Position numbers and translations under genes: made by a program. The notes below the pieces were generated by a model. That model saw nothing but the letters and a program-made list of their open reading frames with translations. It searched no databases and was not told where the DNA came from. Of a DNA stretch of 64,000 nt, positions 43,333 to 52,652 are shown in pieces. Source of the stretch: Pasteurella sp030783905 (GTDB lineage Bacteria; Pseudomonadota; Gammaproteobacteria; Enterobacterales; Pasteurellaceae); the NCBI GenBank assembly GCA_051122655.1, contig CP182107.1, positions 1,612,001 through 1,676,000 of the forward strand, read 5' to 3'. Position 1 is the stretch's first letter. Every line of letters begins with the position of its first letter.

Positions 43333-45771
43333 TTACACTTTAGCAACTTGAACTAAGTTAGAATGCTGTGGATTGCCTTTCGCAAGAGGCGATGGTCGCT
43401 GCGTAGTCAGAACATTCACACACCCAGAATGATCAATTCTCTGACTATCTGGTGCATACCAAGCACCTTCACTTAATGCAACAACACCAGGAATAATACG
43501 AGGTGTTACTTTGGCATGAATCTGTACTTCACCACGATCATTAAAGATACGAATCATATCGCCATTTTTAATATGACGAGCCTCCGCATCAATTGGGTTA
43601 ATCCATACTTCTTGCGGATTAGCCTCCTTAATGACATCAACGTTACCGTAAGTCGAGTGCGTACGAGCTTTATAATGGAAACCCGTCATTTGTAACGGAT
43701 ATTTTTCCATAAGCTTGTCGCCATAATGCTCAAAACTATCCGTATGGATTGGCAGTGGATGAATCACCTCATCCTCTTTAAGCACCCACGTTTTCGCAAT
43801 CTCAGCTAATCGCTCAGAGTAAATTTCAATTTTCCCCGATGGCGTTTGTAGTGGATTGGCTTTTGGATCTTCACGGAATGCTTTATAAGCCACATAGGAA
43901 CCGTTTGGATCCACTTTTTTAAATATCCCTTGCTGTCTGAATTCTTCAAACGTCGGTAATTCTGGCAAGTTTTCTCGGGATTGTTGATAAATATGACGTA
44001 GCCATTCTTCTTGCGTACGCCCCTCAGTGAATGCTTGCTTAACCCCCATTTTTTCAGCAAGATCACTTAACATGTCGTAAATATTACGGCACTCAAACGA
44101 CGGCGTAATGACTTGGTCAGCAAAAATCACGTAATCCATATTTGCAATATATGCATCCAAGCAAAAATCCATCTGTTCAGATGCCGTGCAATCTGGCAAC
44201 AAAATATCACTGTACTTCGCTGTCGAAGTCATATGGTTATCAATGGTAATAATCAATTCACACTGCGTATCATCTTGCAAAATGTCGTGGGTACGATTGA
44301 TATCAGAATGCTGGTTAATAAGGCAGTTACTCGCATAATTCCAAATGACTTTGATCGGTGCTGTTAATTTTTCGACACCACGAATACCATCCGTTAATGC
44401 GGTCATTTCGTGAGCACGGAAAATAGCATCGGTCCATAAAAACATTGGGATACTGGCTTTCACTGGGTTGGTTAAGGTTGGCATACGCACAAATGGCATC
44501 GAATAAGCACTTTCTCTCGCCCCAGTATTTCCGCCGTGAATCCCAACATTCCCAGTCAGAATTGGTAACATCGCGATCGCACGAGAAATTAGCTCACCGT
44601 TACTACGGCGCTGTGGTCCCCAACCTTGAGCAATAAATGCCGGCTTCGTACTACCAATTTCTCTGGCAAGTTTAATGATGCGTTGCTCAGGAATACCTGT
44701 GATTTTCGCTGCCCATTCTGGCGTTTTTGCGATCCCATCTTCCCCCTGACCAAGAATATACGCTTTATAATGGCTATTTTCCGGTGCACTTTCCGGTAAG
44801 GTTTTTTCATCATAGCCAACACAATAAGTATCTAAAAATGCTTGATCGACTAAATCTTCCGTAATCATCACATAAGCCAACGCAGAAACTAAGGCAGCAT
44901 CAGTTCCTGGACGAATAGGTATCCACTCGTCTTCACGCCCTGCACCAGTATCTGTATAACGCGGATCAATAATGATCATTTTCGCATTCGATTTTTGTCG
45001 CGCTTGTTCAATACAATAGGTTAATCCACCACCACTCATACGAGTTTCGGCAGGATTATTACCAAAAAGCACAACAAGTTTAGTATTCTCAATATCGGCT
45101 AATCCATTCCCTAAAGCCCAGCCACCCCCATAGGTATAATCAAGTCCTACCGCAATTTGTGCCGTGCTATAGTCACCGTAATGATTGAGATAACCACCTA
45201 GACAGTTCATAAAACGTGCAAGCATCGTTGCACTTGGTGGCCAAGAACGAGTCATGGTGCCACCTAATGTGCCTGTGCCATAGTTAAGATAAATTGATTC
45301 ATTGCCATATTTCTGAATATTTTTACGTAATGACTCCGCAATTTCAGTTAAAGCTTCATCCCAACTAATACGTTTAAACTTACCCTCACCGCGTTTTCCA
45401 ACGCGTTTCATTGGATATTTCAAACGATCAGGGTTATAGACGCGACGGCGCATTGAGCGTCCGCGTAAGCATGCTCTGACTTGGTGATCAACGTTATAAG
45501 TATCTGTCCCTGTATTATCTGTTTCCACATATAAAATTTTATTGTCTTTAACATGCATTCTCAGTGGACAACGGCTACCGCAGTTCACTGTACAAGCACT
45601 CCAAACTACTTTTTCCTGCATGTTTTCTATTGAAGAGGATGTCGCCTTATCTGTATTAGCGACTGCTTTGAAAGGTAATGATAGATTAGTCGCAGCGACA
45701 GCTGCACCAATTGAAGTTCCTTTAAGCAAAGAACGCCTAGTCAATCTTGAATTGACGAGTAATTTATCCAT
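43333..45771 (-). CDS. dmsA: Anaerobic dimethyl sulfoxide reductase catalytic subunit DmsA
   Basis: DmsA is the Mo-bisMGD subunit of the membrane-bound DMSO reductase. The 812-aa precursor has a Tat signal (LTRRSLLKGTSIG, residues about 9-21), the iron-sulfur motif ACTVNCGSRCPL with a later CLRGRS, and the Mo-ligand Ser in HYGDYSTAQIA. The frame is open to 45864, but the ATG at 45771 has GGGGA upstream and starts the Tat peptide. It heads dmsABC plus chaperone and ferredoxin. It has no selenocysteine codon. Confidence 0.94.
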   Translation of the reverse strand: MDKLLVNSRLTRRSLLKGTSIGAAVAATNLSLPFKAVANTDKATSSSIENMQEKVVWSACTVNCGSRCPLRMHVKDNKILYVETDNTGTDTYNVDHQVRACLRGRSMRRRVYNPDRLKYPMKRVGKRGEGKFKRISWDEALTEIAESLRKNIQKYGNESIYLNYGTGTLGGTMTRSWPPSATMLARFMNCLGGYLNHYGDYSTAQIAVGLDYTYGGGWALGNGLADIENTKLVVLFGNNPAETRMSGGGLTYCIEQARQKSNAKMIIIDPRYTDTGAGREDEWIPIRPGTDAALVSALAYVMITEDLVDQAFLDTYCVGYDEKTLPESAPENSHYKAYILGQGEDGIAKTPEWAAKITGIPEQRIIKLAREIGSTKPAFIAQGWGPQRRSNGELISRAIAMLPILTGNVGIHGGNTGARESAYSMPFVRMPTLTNPVKASIPMFLWTDAIFRAHEMTALTDGIRGVEKLTAPIKVIWNYASNCLINQHSDINRTHDILQDDTQCELIITIDNHMTSTAKYSDILLPDCTASEQMDFCLDAYIANMDYVIFADQVITPSFECRNIYDMLSDLAEKMGVKQAFTEGRTQEEWLRHIYQQSRENLPELPTFEEFRQQGIFKKVDPNGSYVAYKAFREDPKANPLQTPSGKIEIYSERLAEIAKTWVLKEDEVIHPLPIHTDSFEHYGDKLMEKYPLQMTGFHYKARTHSTYGNVDVIKEANPQEVWINPIDAEARHIKNGDMIRIFNDRGEVQIHAKVTPRIIPGVVALSEGAWYAPDSQRIDHSGCVNVLTTQRPSPLAKGNPQHSNLVQVAKV

Positions 45772-45822
45772 AACGTATCCCCCGATGGTTATGCTATAAA
45801 ATGACATAGAAACGTCAATTTC

Positions 45823-45864
45823 ATTAAACAACCAAAAAGAGGTAGGGAATATGACATAGATCAA
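45823..45864 (-). promoter_or_regulatory. Putative FNR-dependent promoter of dmsA
   Basis: TTGATCTATGTCAT on the minus strand (45851-45864) matches the FNR consensus at 8 of 10 positions. A -10-like TTTAAT (45823-45828) lies 32 bp further down, near class II spacing. The dmsA ATG is about 50 bp beyond. Confidence 0.6.
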
Positions 45865-45950
45865 TGTTTATCTTTGAACCCAAAGGATAAAAGTCATTTA
45901 TATGATAAAAATCAATTATTTATATAAATGATAATGATTGACTTTACGCC

Positions 45951-45986
45951 ATCTAAAAATAAAAGACAGTCCATAATTTTCTGTCT
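45951..45986 (-). terminator. Putative terminator after mgtC
   Basis: AGACAG and CTGTCT form a short stem with an 11-nt loop. On the minus strand the stem is followed by TTTATTTTTA. It is 33 bp after the mgtC stop. Confidence 0.45.
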
Positions 45987-46018
45987 ATCAAAAAATCATA
46001 ACCTGTCTTATAGAGGGA

Positions 46019-46738
46019 TTAATTATCCAAATCAACACTCACCACTTCAGGCTCATTTTTTAGTAATAAGTACAGGTTCTGGAGCATGGTTTTATCTGTA
46101 ATCAAACAACGCATATTTAAACGCACATCATCAGTATTCGGCAGGTCTTTTACACTTAAACTATCGAGCCGATAATTATTACTGATTAAAATATCCGTCA
46201 CTTTACCAATTGCATTTGGGGTATTGAGCTGAATGGTAATTTTTGTTTTACGAATCTTATTTTTACGACGTACGAGACTTTGTACGATAGGGCTTAAGCG
46301 TACCGCAATTAAAATCATCATAGTGGCAATAATCGCATCAAAGAAAAAGCCTGCCCCACTGGCAATACCAATACCCGCTGCGGCCCAAATAATCGCTGCT
46401 GTGGTTAAGCCTGAAATCGCATCATTACTTTTACGTAAAATGACCCCCGCACCTAAAAAACCAATCCCGCTAATCACTTGTGCGGCTAAACGCATGGGAT
46501 CAGTACGGATATTTTCTGACACTTGAGCATAATGCTCAGCGGCTTGAATAGAGACAATGGTTAAAACACACGTAGTGACCGCGATAATGACACAGGTCTT
46601 CACCCCGACCGCTTTCCGTTTTAATTCACGCTCTAAACCAATGATACCGCCTAATAACATTGCTATTGCCATTTTGGCTAAAATTGCAAAATGGGTTGAG
46701 GTTAAAAAAGCATTCAACAAATCTGTTACTATGTCCAT
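46019..46738 (-). CDS. MgtC/SapB family membrane protein
   Basis: This 239-aa inner-membrane protein has the MgtC core: about five hydrophobic segments, GGIIGLERELKRKAVGVKTC (about residues 30-49), and QVISGIGFLGAGVILRKSN (about 87-105) with the conserved Gly-rich block. A soluble C-terminal domain (about 160-239) looks ACT-like, as in MgtC of Salmonella. MgtC proteins aid survival at low magnesium and inhibit ATP synthase in some bacteria. The role here is unknown. It is a single gene between ptsG and dmsA. Confidence 0.85.
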   Translation of the reverse strand: MDIVTDLLNAFLTSTHFAILAKMAIAMLLGGIIGLERELKRKAVGVKTCVIIAVTTCVLTIVSIQAAEHYAQVSENIRTDPMRLAAQVISGIGFLGAGVILRKSNDAISGLTTAAIIWAAAGIGIASGAGFFFDAIIATMMILIAVRLSPIVQSLVRRKNKIRKTKITIQLNTPNAIGKVTDILISNNYRLDSLSVKDLPNTDDVRLNMRCLITDKTMLQNLYLLLKNEPEVVSVDLDN

Positions 46739-46834
46739 AAATCTACTGCACTAAAATTAATCAATATTATCTCAATTCTAACAAGGAGATAAGATAAGTC
46801 TATACACATCTGAAAATATATTTTTTCAGCCATA

Positions 46835-46866
46835 AAAATGCCCCTAAGACTGCTTAGAGGCATGCT
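46835..46866 (-). terminator. Terminator after the PTS EIICB gene
   Basis: On the minus strand ATGCCTCTAAG pairs with CTTAGGGGCAT (one mismatch) around CAGT, followed by TTTTTATGG. It is 18 bp after the gene's stop. Confidence 0.8.
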
Positions 46867-46883
46867 TATTTAAAACAAGGCAA

Positions 46884-48377
46884 TTAATCTTCTTTGCCTA
46901 AAATTTGGTTGACTTCACTTTTATATAATACAGCCTTTGCACCAAAAATGGCTTGAATACCGCCACCCACTTCCAGTACATCAATGGCACCTAACGCTTT
47001 TAGACGCGCTTTATCCACCGCTTTCACATCTTTGACATTCACCCGTAAACGCGTAATACAGGCATCGACATGTTCAATATTTTCGGCCTTACCTAATGCC
47101 TCAATAATGTGATGTGCATTTTCAGTTAACGAAGAGTTAGTCGATTCAACCACCTCTTCCTGTTCTTCTGCTCTGCCTGGTGTCATCACATCAAATTTCG
47201 TAATCAGAAAGCGGAAGCTAAAGTAATATAACATGGCCCAAAACACACCGACAACGACGACAAGGATCCAGTTTGTGTTTGCATTGCCTTGTAAAATGCC
47301 AAATAAGAGGAAGTCAATAAATCCACCAGAGAAGGTATTACCAATCGAAATATTCAAGAAATCGGCAATAAAGAATGAAACACCATCTAAGAAGGCATGG
47401 AAAACATACAACCAAGGTGCCACAAATAAGAACATAAATTCGATAGGTTCAGTAATCCCTGTAATGAATGAGGTGAGCGCCGCACCTAAAAATAACCCGC
47501 CTATCAGACCACGGCGTGCTTTAGGGACACAATGATACATTGCTAAACAAGATGCGGGTAAACCAAACATCATGGTATCAAAACGCCCAGCAAAGAATCG
47601 TGTGCCTTCAGTAAACAACCCTTGATGATTTGGATCGGCTAATTGGGCAAAAAAGATTTTTTGTGCCCCAATAATCGTTTCCCCATTCACAATTTCCGTT
47701 CCACCTAATTCAGTATACCAAAAGAGTGGATAAATCATGTGATGCAAGCCAACCGCACCGCTCAAGCGCATCAGAAAACCATAAAAGAATGTACCAATCG
47801 CCCCCATAGACGAAATGCTCTCACCCGCCGAGACTAACCAACCTTGGAACGTTGGCCAAACGAGGAAAAAAAGGAACCCAACAAAAATGGCCGCAAATGC
47901 GGTGATAATAGGCACAAAGCGTGAACCGCCGAAGAAACCTAAAATTTGTGGTAGCTGGATATTATGGTAACGGTTATGCAACTTCACTGTTAATAACCCC
48001 ATCACTAATGCACCAATAACCCCCGTATCAATGCCTTTCACTTCTGGTGAAAAAAGACTGATTAAAGCATTAATGGTCCCCGTCATAATTAAATAGCCAA
48101 CTACTGCCGCTAATGCCGCGACCCCTTTATCACGTTTAGCCAGACCAATCCCCAAACCGATGCAAAGCAATAAAGCGAGGTTGGCAAAAACCACACTACC
48201 TGCTGCAGACATAATCTGAAAAATGCCTTGTAACACCGAATTATCTAAAACTGGATAAGCTTGCACCGTTGCCTTATTTGATAAAGCCCCACCAATACCT
48301 AACAGCAAACCCGCAGCGGGTAAAATCGCAATCGGCAACATAAATGCCTTACCAATTTGTTGAAGCTGTTTAAACAT
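46884..48377 (-). CDS. ptsG: Glucose-family PTS EIICB permease (PtsG/MalX type)
   Basis: This 497-aa protein joins an EIIC membrane domain (about 1-390, starting FKQLQQIGKAFMLPIAILPAAG) to an EIIB domain with the phospho-Cys in VDACITRLRVNVKD (about residue 440). It has the substrate motif GITEPIEFMFLFVAPWLY (about 305-322), typical of the glucose/GlcNAc/maltose group. No EIIA domain is attached, so Crr would be the donor. Glucose is most likely; maltose or another glucoside is possible. It starts after AAAAGGAGA, and a CRP-like site lies 66 bp upstream. Confidence 0.85.
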   Translation of the reverse strand: MFKQLQQIGKAFMLPIAILPAAGLLLGIGGALSNKATVQAYPVLDNSVLQGIFQIMSAAGSVVFANLALLLCIGLGIGLAKRDKGVAALAAVVGYLIMTGTINALISLFSPEVKGIDTGVIGALVMGLLTVKLHNRYHNIQLPQILGFFGGSRFVPIITAFAAIFVGFLFFLVWPTFQGWLVSAGESISSMGAIGTFFYGFLMRLSGAVGLHHMIYPLFWYTELGGTEIVNGETIIGAQKIFFAQLADPNHQGLFTEGTRFFAGRFDTMMFGLPASCLAMYHCVPKARRGLIGGLFLGAALTSFITGITEPIEFMFLFVAPWLYVFHAFLDGVSFFIADFLNISIGNTFSGGFIDFLLFGILQGNANTNWILVVVVGVFWAMLYYFSFRFLITKFDVMTPGRAEEQEEVVESTNSSLTENAHHIIEALGKAENIEHVDACITRLRVNVKDVKAVDKARLKALGAIDVLEVGGGIQAIFGAKAVLYKSEVNQILGKED

Positions 48378-48435
48378 ATGATCTCCTTTTTACGTCTTGA
48401 ATTTGTTTAGTCTACTGCCTTTCTAAAGTCAACAT

Positions 48436-48451
48436 AGTGAGATAAATCACA
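48436..48451 (-). promoter_or_regulatory. CRP-like site upstream of ptsG
   Basis: AGTGAGATAAATCACA matches TGTGA-N6-TCACA at 9 of 10 core positions. It is centred about 66 bp before the ptsG start, a reasonable activator position. Confidence 0.6.
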
Positions 48452-48592
48452 AATTTATGATTTATCCCTTTATCTCATCATAATAATCTCATTTAATCCG
48501 GGAGAATGAACTTTAATTCGGGATGATTTTGTAAAGAAATTTCAAAAAATTTGCAGTAAAATGAGCGCACTTTTAATTAATTTTTGGAAACT

Positions 48593-49456
48593 ATGCCAAT
48601 TTCTAAACAAAAATGGATTGCCTACGCACAGTTAATGCGATTTGATAAGCCAATTGGCACGTTATTATTACTCTGGCCAACCCTTTGGGCACTATTTTTA
48701 TCTGTCAAAGGAATGCCGAATTTCTCGATATTGAGTATTTTTGTCTTAGGCGTGATTTTTATGCGCGCGGCAGGCTGTGTGATTAACGATTATGCCGATC
48801 GCCATATCGATGGCGCCGTCAAACGTACTTCCAAACGCCCATTGGCGACGGGAGCCGCCACACCTGAAGAAGCAAAATGGCTATTTGCCTTACTGGTCTT
48901 TTGTTCCTTTATATTAGTCTTGTTTTTGAACACCTATGCCATTGTGCTGTCATTTATTGCCGTCTTTTTAGCCTTTATCTATCCTTTTATGAAACGCTAC
49001 ACCCATTTGCCCCAACTGTTTTTAGGTATGGCATTTGGCTGGTCGATTCCCATGGCATATGGGGCGTCAATTGAAGCCTTACCACTCGAATGTTGGCTGT
49101 TATTTTTCGCCAATTTAGCCTGGACAGTGGCCTATGATACCCAATACGCGATGGTGGATCGGGACGATGATTTACGCATTGGTGTCAAATCCACCGCCAT
49201 TTTGTTCGCCCAATATGACAACAAAATCATCTCATTACTGCAAATTCTCACCCTGTGTTTTTTAGGCACCATAGGCTACCTTTCACAACTGCACATCAGT
49301 TATTTTGCTGTGCTATTTATCGCCACCTTATTTTTCGTTTACCAATGCAAACTCATCAAAGATCGTGAACGAGAATCCTGCTTCAAAGCCTTTTTGAATA
49401 ACAATTACTTTGGCGCAATGGTCTTTATCGCGTTTTTGTTTGGTCTTTTTTATTAA
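48593..49456 (+). CDS. ubiA: 4-hydroxybenzoate octaprenyltransferase UbiA
   Basis: UbiA prenylates 4-hydroxybenzoate in ubiquinone synthesis. The 287-aa membrane protein has the first Asp-rich motif in NDYADRHIDGAVKRT (about residues 68-82) and the second in YDTQYAMVDRDDDLRIGVKS (about 184-203), plus RFDKPIGTLLLLWPTLWAL near the start. The frame extends to TTG at 48584, but the ATG at 48593 is preferred and gives the usual length. It lies alone upstream of hslVU with its own terminator. Confidence 0.93.
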   Translation: MPISKQKWIAYAQLMRFDKPIGTLLLLWPTLWALFLSVKGMPNFSILSIFVLGVIFMRAAGCVINDYADRHIDGAVKRTSKRPLATGAATPEEAKWLFALLVFCSFILVLFLNTYAIVLSFIAVFLAFIYPFMKRYTHLPQLFLGMAFGWSIPMAYGASIEALPLECWLLFFANLAWTVAYDTQYAMVDRDDDLRIGVKSTAILFAQYDNKIISLLQILTLCFLGTIGYLSQLHISYFAVLFIATLFFVYQCKLIKDRERESCFKAFLNNNYFGAMVFIAFLFGLFY

Positions 49457-49460
49457 TCCC

Positions 49461-49508
49461 AAAAGCCGTTTAACCCTGTTCTGCACAACGAAACGGCTTT
49501 TCTTTTTC
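49461..49508 (+). terminator. Terminator after ubiA
   Basis: AAAAGCCGTTT and AAACGGCTTTT form an 11-bp stem with a 19-nt loop, followed by CTTTTTCTTTT. It precedes the hslV promoter. Confidence 0.75.
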
Positions 49509-49514
49509 TTTTCC

Positions 49515-49543
49515 CTTGATCTTTCCCATTTCATCGCCATATA
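49515..49543 (+). promoter_or_regulatory. Putative sigma-32 heat-shock promoter of hslVU
   Basis: CTTGAT (49515-49520) and CGCCATATA (49535-49543) are separated by 14 bp and resemble the heat-shock consensus CTTGAAA-N13/15-CCCCATNTA. They lie about 35 bp before the hslV ATG, and hslVU is a classic heat-shock operon. Confidence 0.65.
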
Positions 49544-49577
49544 GTGCTTTATTATTTGCAATAACAAAGGATACGAA

Positions 49578-50108
49578 ATGACAACAATTGTAAGTGTTCG
49601 CCGTAATGGTCATGTTGTGGTCGGCGGTGATGGTCAGGTTTCATTAGGCAACACCGTGATGAAAGGCAATGCCCGTAAAGTGCGTCGTTTATACAATGGC
49701 AAAGTGTTAGCCGGGTTTGCTGGGGGCACGGCTGATGCCTTTACGTTATTTGAATTATTTGAACGTAAGTTGGAAATGCATCAAGGGCATTTGTTAAAAA
49801 GTGCGGTGGAATTGGCGAAAGATTGGCGTACCGACCGTGCGTTACGCAAACTTGAAGCGATGTTGATTGTGGCTGATGAGAAAGAAAGTTTAATTATCAC
49901 GGGGATTGGTGATGTGGTGCAACCTGAAGAAGACCAAATTTTAGCCATTGGTTCAGGGGGTAACTTTGCCCTTTCTGCGGCACGTGCGTTAGTGGAAAAC
50001 ACCGATTTATCTGCACGTGAGATTGTGGAAAAATCCTTAAAGATTGCGGGTGATATTTGTGTTTACACCAACACCCATTTTACGATTGAAGAATTACCTA
50101 ATAGCTAG
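49578..50108 (+). CDS. hslV: ATP-dependent protease proteolytic subunit HslV (ClpQ)
   Basis: HslV is a proteasome-like Thr protease that forms dodecamers with HslU. The 176-aa protein begins MTTIVSVRRNG; after Met removal Thr2 is the nucleophile. The GGDGQVSLGNTVMKG block (about 15-29) and AGFAGGTADAFTLFELFE are family signatures. The length matches E. coli (176 aa). hslU starts 15 bp later. An uptake-signal core lies inside at 49799-49807. Confidence 0.97.
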   Translation: MTTIVSVRRNGHVVVGGDGQVSLGNTVMKGNARKVRRLYNGKVLAGFAGGTADAFTLFELFERKLEMHQGHLLKSAVELAKDWRTDRALRKLEAMLIVADEKESLIITGIGDVVQPEEDQILAIGSGGNFALSAARALVENTDLSAREIVEKSLKIAGDICVYTNTHFTIEELPNS

Positions 50109-50123
50109 GTCAGAGGAGTAAAC

Positions 50124-51455
50124 ATGTCTGAGATGACCCCAAGAGAAATTGTCTCTGAATTGGATCAACATATTATTGGGCAAGCCGATGCGAAAAGAGC
50201 GGTGGCGATTGCCTTGCGAAATCGTTGGCGAAGAATGCAATTACAAGAACCGTTACGCCACGAAGTCACACCGAAAAATATTTTAATGATTGGTCCAACA
50301 GGGGTAGGGAAAACCGAAATTGCTCGCCGTTTAGCCAAACTTGCCAATGCCCCTTTTATTAAAGTGGAAGCCACGAAATTTACCGAAGTGGGTTATGTGG
50401 GGAAAGAGGTGGATTCGATTATCCGTGATTTAACCGACAGTGCGATGAAATTGGTGCGTCAAACGGAGATTGAGAAAAATCGTTTCCGTGCCGAAGAAGC
50501 GGCTGAAGATCGTATTTTAGATGCCTTACTGCCACCTGCAAAAAATCAGTGGGGACAAGTTGAAACAACAGATAGCAATAATACCACTCGCCAAGTCTTC
50601 CGCAAAAAATTGCGTGAAGGGCAATTAGATGATAAAGAAATCGACATTGATGTCGCTGCACCGTCTATGGGGGTGGAAATTATGGCACCGCCGGGCATGG
50701 AAGAAATGACTAATCAATTGCAATCGATGTTCCAAAATCTTTCAAGCGGGCAAACCAAAAAACGCAAAATGAAAATTAAAGACGCGTTAAAAACCTTGAT
50801 TGATGATGAAGCCGCAAAACTGATTAACCCAGAAGATCTGAAACAAAAAGCCATTGATGCAGTAGAACAAAACGGGATTGTATTCATTGATGAGATCGAC
50901 AAAATCTGTAAGAAAGGTGAATACAGCGGTGCCGATGTATCACGTGAAGGGGTGCAGCGTGATTTACTTCCATTAGTGGAAGGCACAACGGTCAGCACCA
51001 AGCATGGTATGGTGAAAACTGATCATATTTTGTTTATTGCCTCTGGGGCATTCCAAGTGGCCCGTCCGTCAGATTTAATTCCTGAATTACAAGGTCGTTT
51101 ACCTATTCGTGTGGAATTATCGGCATTAAGTGCGGTGGATTTTGAGCGAATTTTAACTGAACCAAACGCTTCATTAACCGAGCAATACAAAGCCTTAATG
51201 GCAACAGAAGGGGTGAATATTGAGTTTAGTGAAGGGTCGATTAAGAAAATTGCCGAAGCGGCATTCCGTGTGAATGAAAAAACCGAAAATATTGGTGCTC
51301 GTCGTTTACATACGGTCATGGAGCGTTTAATGGATAAAATTTCCTTTAATGCGAGCGAAATGCATGGTCAAGTCGTCAGCATTGATGAAGCTTATGTGCT
51401 TGATGCGCTAGGCGATGTCGTAGAAAACGAAGATTTAAGCCGTTTTATTCTCTAA
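50124..51455 (+). CDS. hslU: ATP-dependent protease ATPase subunit HslU (ClpY)
   Basis: HslU is the AAA+ unfoldase that feeds HslV. The 443-aa protein has Walker A GPTGVGKTEIARRLAKL (about residues 57-73), the substrate-pore GYVGKEV loop, an inserted I-domain (about 110-240), Walker B IVFIDEIDKI, a sensor 2 GARRL, and the C-terminal ENEDLSRFIL tail that docks into HslV. It is in operon with hslV. It carries an uptake-signal core at 51128-51136. Confidence 0.97.
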   Translation: MSEMTPREIVSELDQHIIGQADAKRAVAIALRNRWRRMQLQEPLRHEVTPKNILMIGPTGVGKTEIARRLAKLANAPFIKVEATKFTEVGYVGKEVDSIIRDLTDSAMKLVRQTEIEKNRFRAEEAAEDRILDALLPPAKNQWGQVETTDSNNTTRQVFRKKLREGQLDDKEIDIDVAAPSMGVEIMAPPGMEEMTNQLQSMFQNLSSGQTKKRKMKIKDALKTLIDDEAAKLINPEDLKQKAIDAVEQNGIVFIDEIDKICKKGEYSGADVSREGVQRDLLPLVEGTTVSTKHGMVKTDHILFIASGAFQVARPSDLIPELQGRLPIRVELSALSAVDFERILTEPNASLTEQYKALMATEGVNIEFSEGSIKKIAEAAFRVNEKTENIGARRLHTVMERLMDKISFNASEMHGQVVSIDEAYVLDALGDVVENEDLSRFIL

Positions 51456-51470
51456 ACTTTTCCAAAACAA

Positions 51471-51502
51471 ACCGCACTTTACTTGAACAGATAAAGTGCG
51501 GT
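51471..51502. terminator. Bidirectional terminator made from two inverted uptake-signal cores
   Basis: ACCGCACTT (51471-51479) and AAGTGCGGT (51494-51502) are exact inverted copies of the uptake core, forming a stem extended by flanking pairs with a T-rich tail (CCTCTTTT). It lies between convergent hslU and coaA. Confidence 0.85.
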
Positions 51503-51532
51503 CCTCTTTTAGCAATGCCGGGTTTAATGGGA

Positions 51533-52483
51533 TTACTTACGTAATTTGACCAATTCCACCGCATGATCAGTGCCTTTGGTTAAAATTAAGTTTGCACGTT
51601 CTCTTGTTGGTAAAATATTTTCTCTTAAATTTAGGCCGTTAATGTCGTCCCAAATCTGGCTTGCCGTCTTGATGGCATCTCGTTCAGACAATGTTGCATA
51701 ATGTTTAAAATACGAATTTGGATCACTAAATGCACTTTGACGGAACTTCAAAAAACGACTGATATACCATTCTTTTAAGAGATGTTCATCTGCATCGACA
51801 TAAATCGAGAAATCCACAAAGTCGGAAACGAACGTTTGGCTTGAACGATCGCCGGTCTGTAAAACATTTAAGCCTTCTAAAATTAAAATATCTGGCTGAT
51901 CAACCACATCAAATTGGTCGGGAACGATATCATAAATTAAATGAGAATAGACGGGAGCGGTCACATTGGGTTTGCCGGATTTAATATCAGCTAAGAAACG
52001 CACTAACCGGGCCGTATCATAGGAAACAGGAAAACCTTTTTTATGTAATAAATTATCTTGTTGTAATTTAGCGAGAGGGTATAAAAAACCATCAGTGGTG
52101 ATCAAATCTACCTTACGGCATTCTGGCCACTGGGAAAGCAATGATTGTAGAATACGCGCTGATGTACTTTTCCCGACCGCCACACTGCCCGCAATACTAA
52201 TAATGTAGGGCACTTTATCAGGATTGACACCTAAAAAGCGATTCATTACTTGCTGACGCTGGATACGTTCTTCAATGTAGTAATTAATTAAACGCACCAA
52301 AGGCAAATAAATAGTGCGTACTTCATCTAAAGAAAGATCTTCGTTAATCCCAAGCAGAGGCTTTAAATCCTGTTCGGTTAGGGTTAACGGCACAGATTTT
52401 CTTAATTCAGCCCACTGTTCACGGCTAAAAGAGAGAAAAGGAGTTAATTGGTTTGATAAAAAGGTTGAATTTGTTAAGTCCAC
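51533..52483 (-). CDS. coaA: Pantothenate kinase CoaA
   Basis: CoaA catalyses the first step of coenzyme A synthesis. The 316-aa type I kinase has the P-loop ISIAGSVAVGKSTSARILQ (about 96-114), LITTDGFLYPLAKL, PVYSHLIYDIVPD, and ILPTRERANLILTK near the end. The start is uncertain: GTG at 52483 is the most upstream option but has no clear ribosome-binding site, and conserved sequence begins near SFSREQWAELR, so a slightly later start is possible. Confidence 0.93.
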   Translation of the reverse strand: MDLTNSTFLSNQLTPFLSFSREQWAELRKSVPLTLTEQDLKPLLGINEDLSLDEVRTIYLPLVRLINYYIEERIQRQQVMNRFLGVNPDKVPYIISIAGSVAVGKSTSARILQSLLSQWPECRKVDLITTDGFLYPLAKLQQDNLLHKKGFPVSYDTARLVRFLADIKSGKPNVTAPVYSHLIYDIVPDQFDVVDQPDILILEGLNVLQTGDRSSQTFVSDFVDFSIYVDADEHLLKEWYISRFLKFRQSAFSDPNSYFKHYATLSERDAIKTASQIWDDINGLNLRENILPTRERANLILTKGTDHAVELVKLRK

Positions 52484-52652
52484 AATCTGTTTCAGTTGTC
52501 ACGTTGTCATAAATTGAGTATGAAATATACCCTATAAATCATAAAAAAAGGATAAAAATTTTCCAAAACTGACGACTTTATGAGAAAAGGTGGACTTTTT
52601 GAGTGAGAAATAGACGAACAAGTAAAAAAATCACTTTTTTTCAAAAAAACAC

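Larger units (their letters stand above)
1153..51502. repeat. Dispersed Pasteurellaceae uptake-signal cores (AAGTGCGGT)
   Basis: Exact cores, either strand, seen by eye start at 1153, 4103, 6133, 8556, 11467, 12550, 17341, 22072, 29229, 35976, 37343, 38823, 39791, 49799, 51128, 51471 and 51494. This nine-base core guides DNA uptake in Haemophilus/Pasteurella-type bacteria. None lies inside the selC island (30652-35829) and I found none after 51502. A few may be missed. Confidence 0.85.

Noticed and set aside
43333..45771. Selenocysteine in DmsA
   Set aside because: selABC are nearby, but the dmsA frame has no internal TGA and the family uses Ser as Mo ligand.
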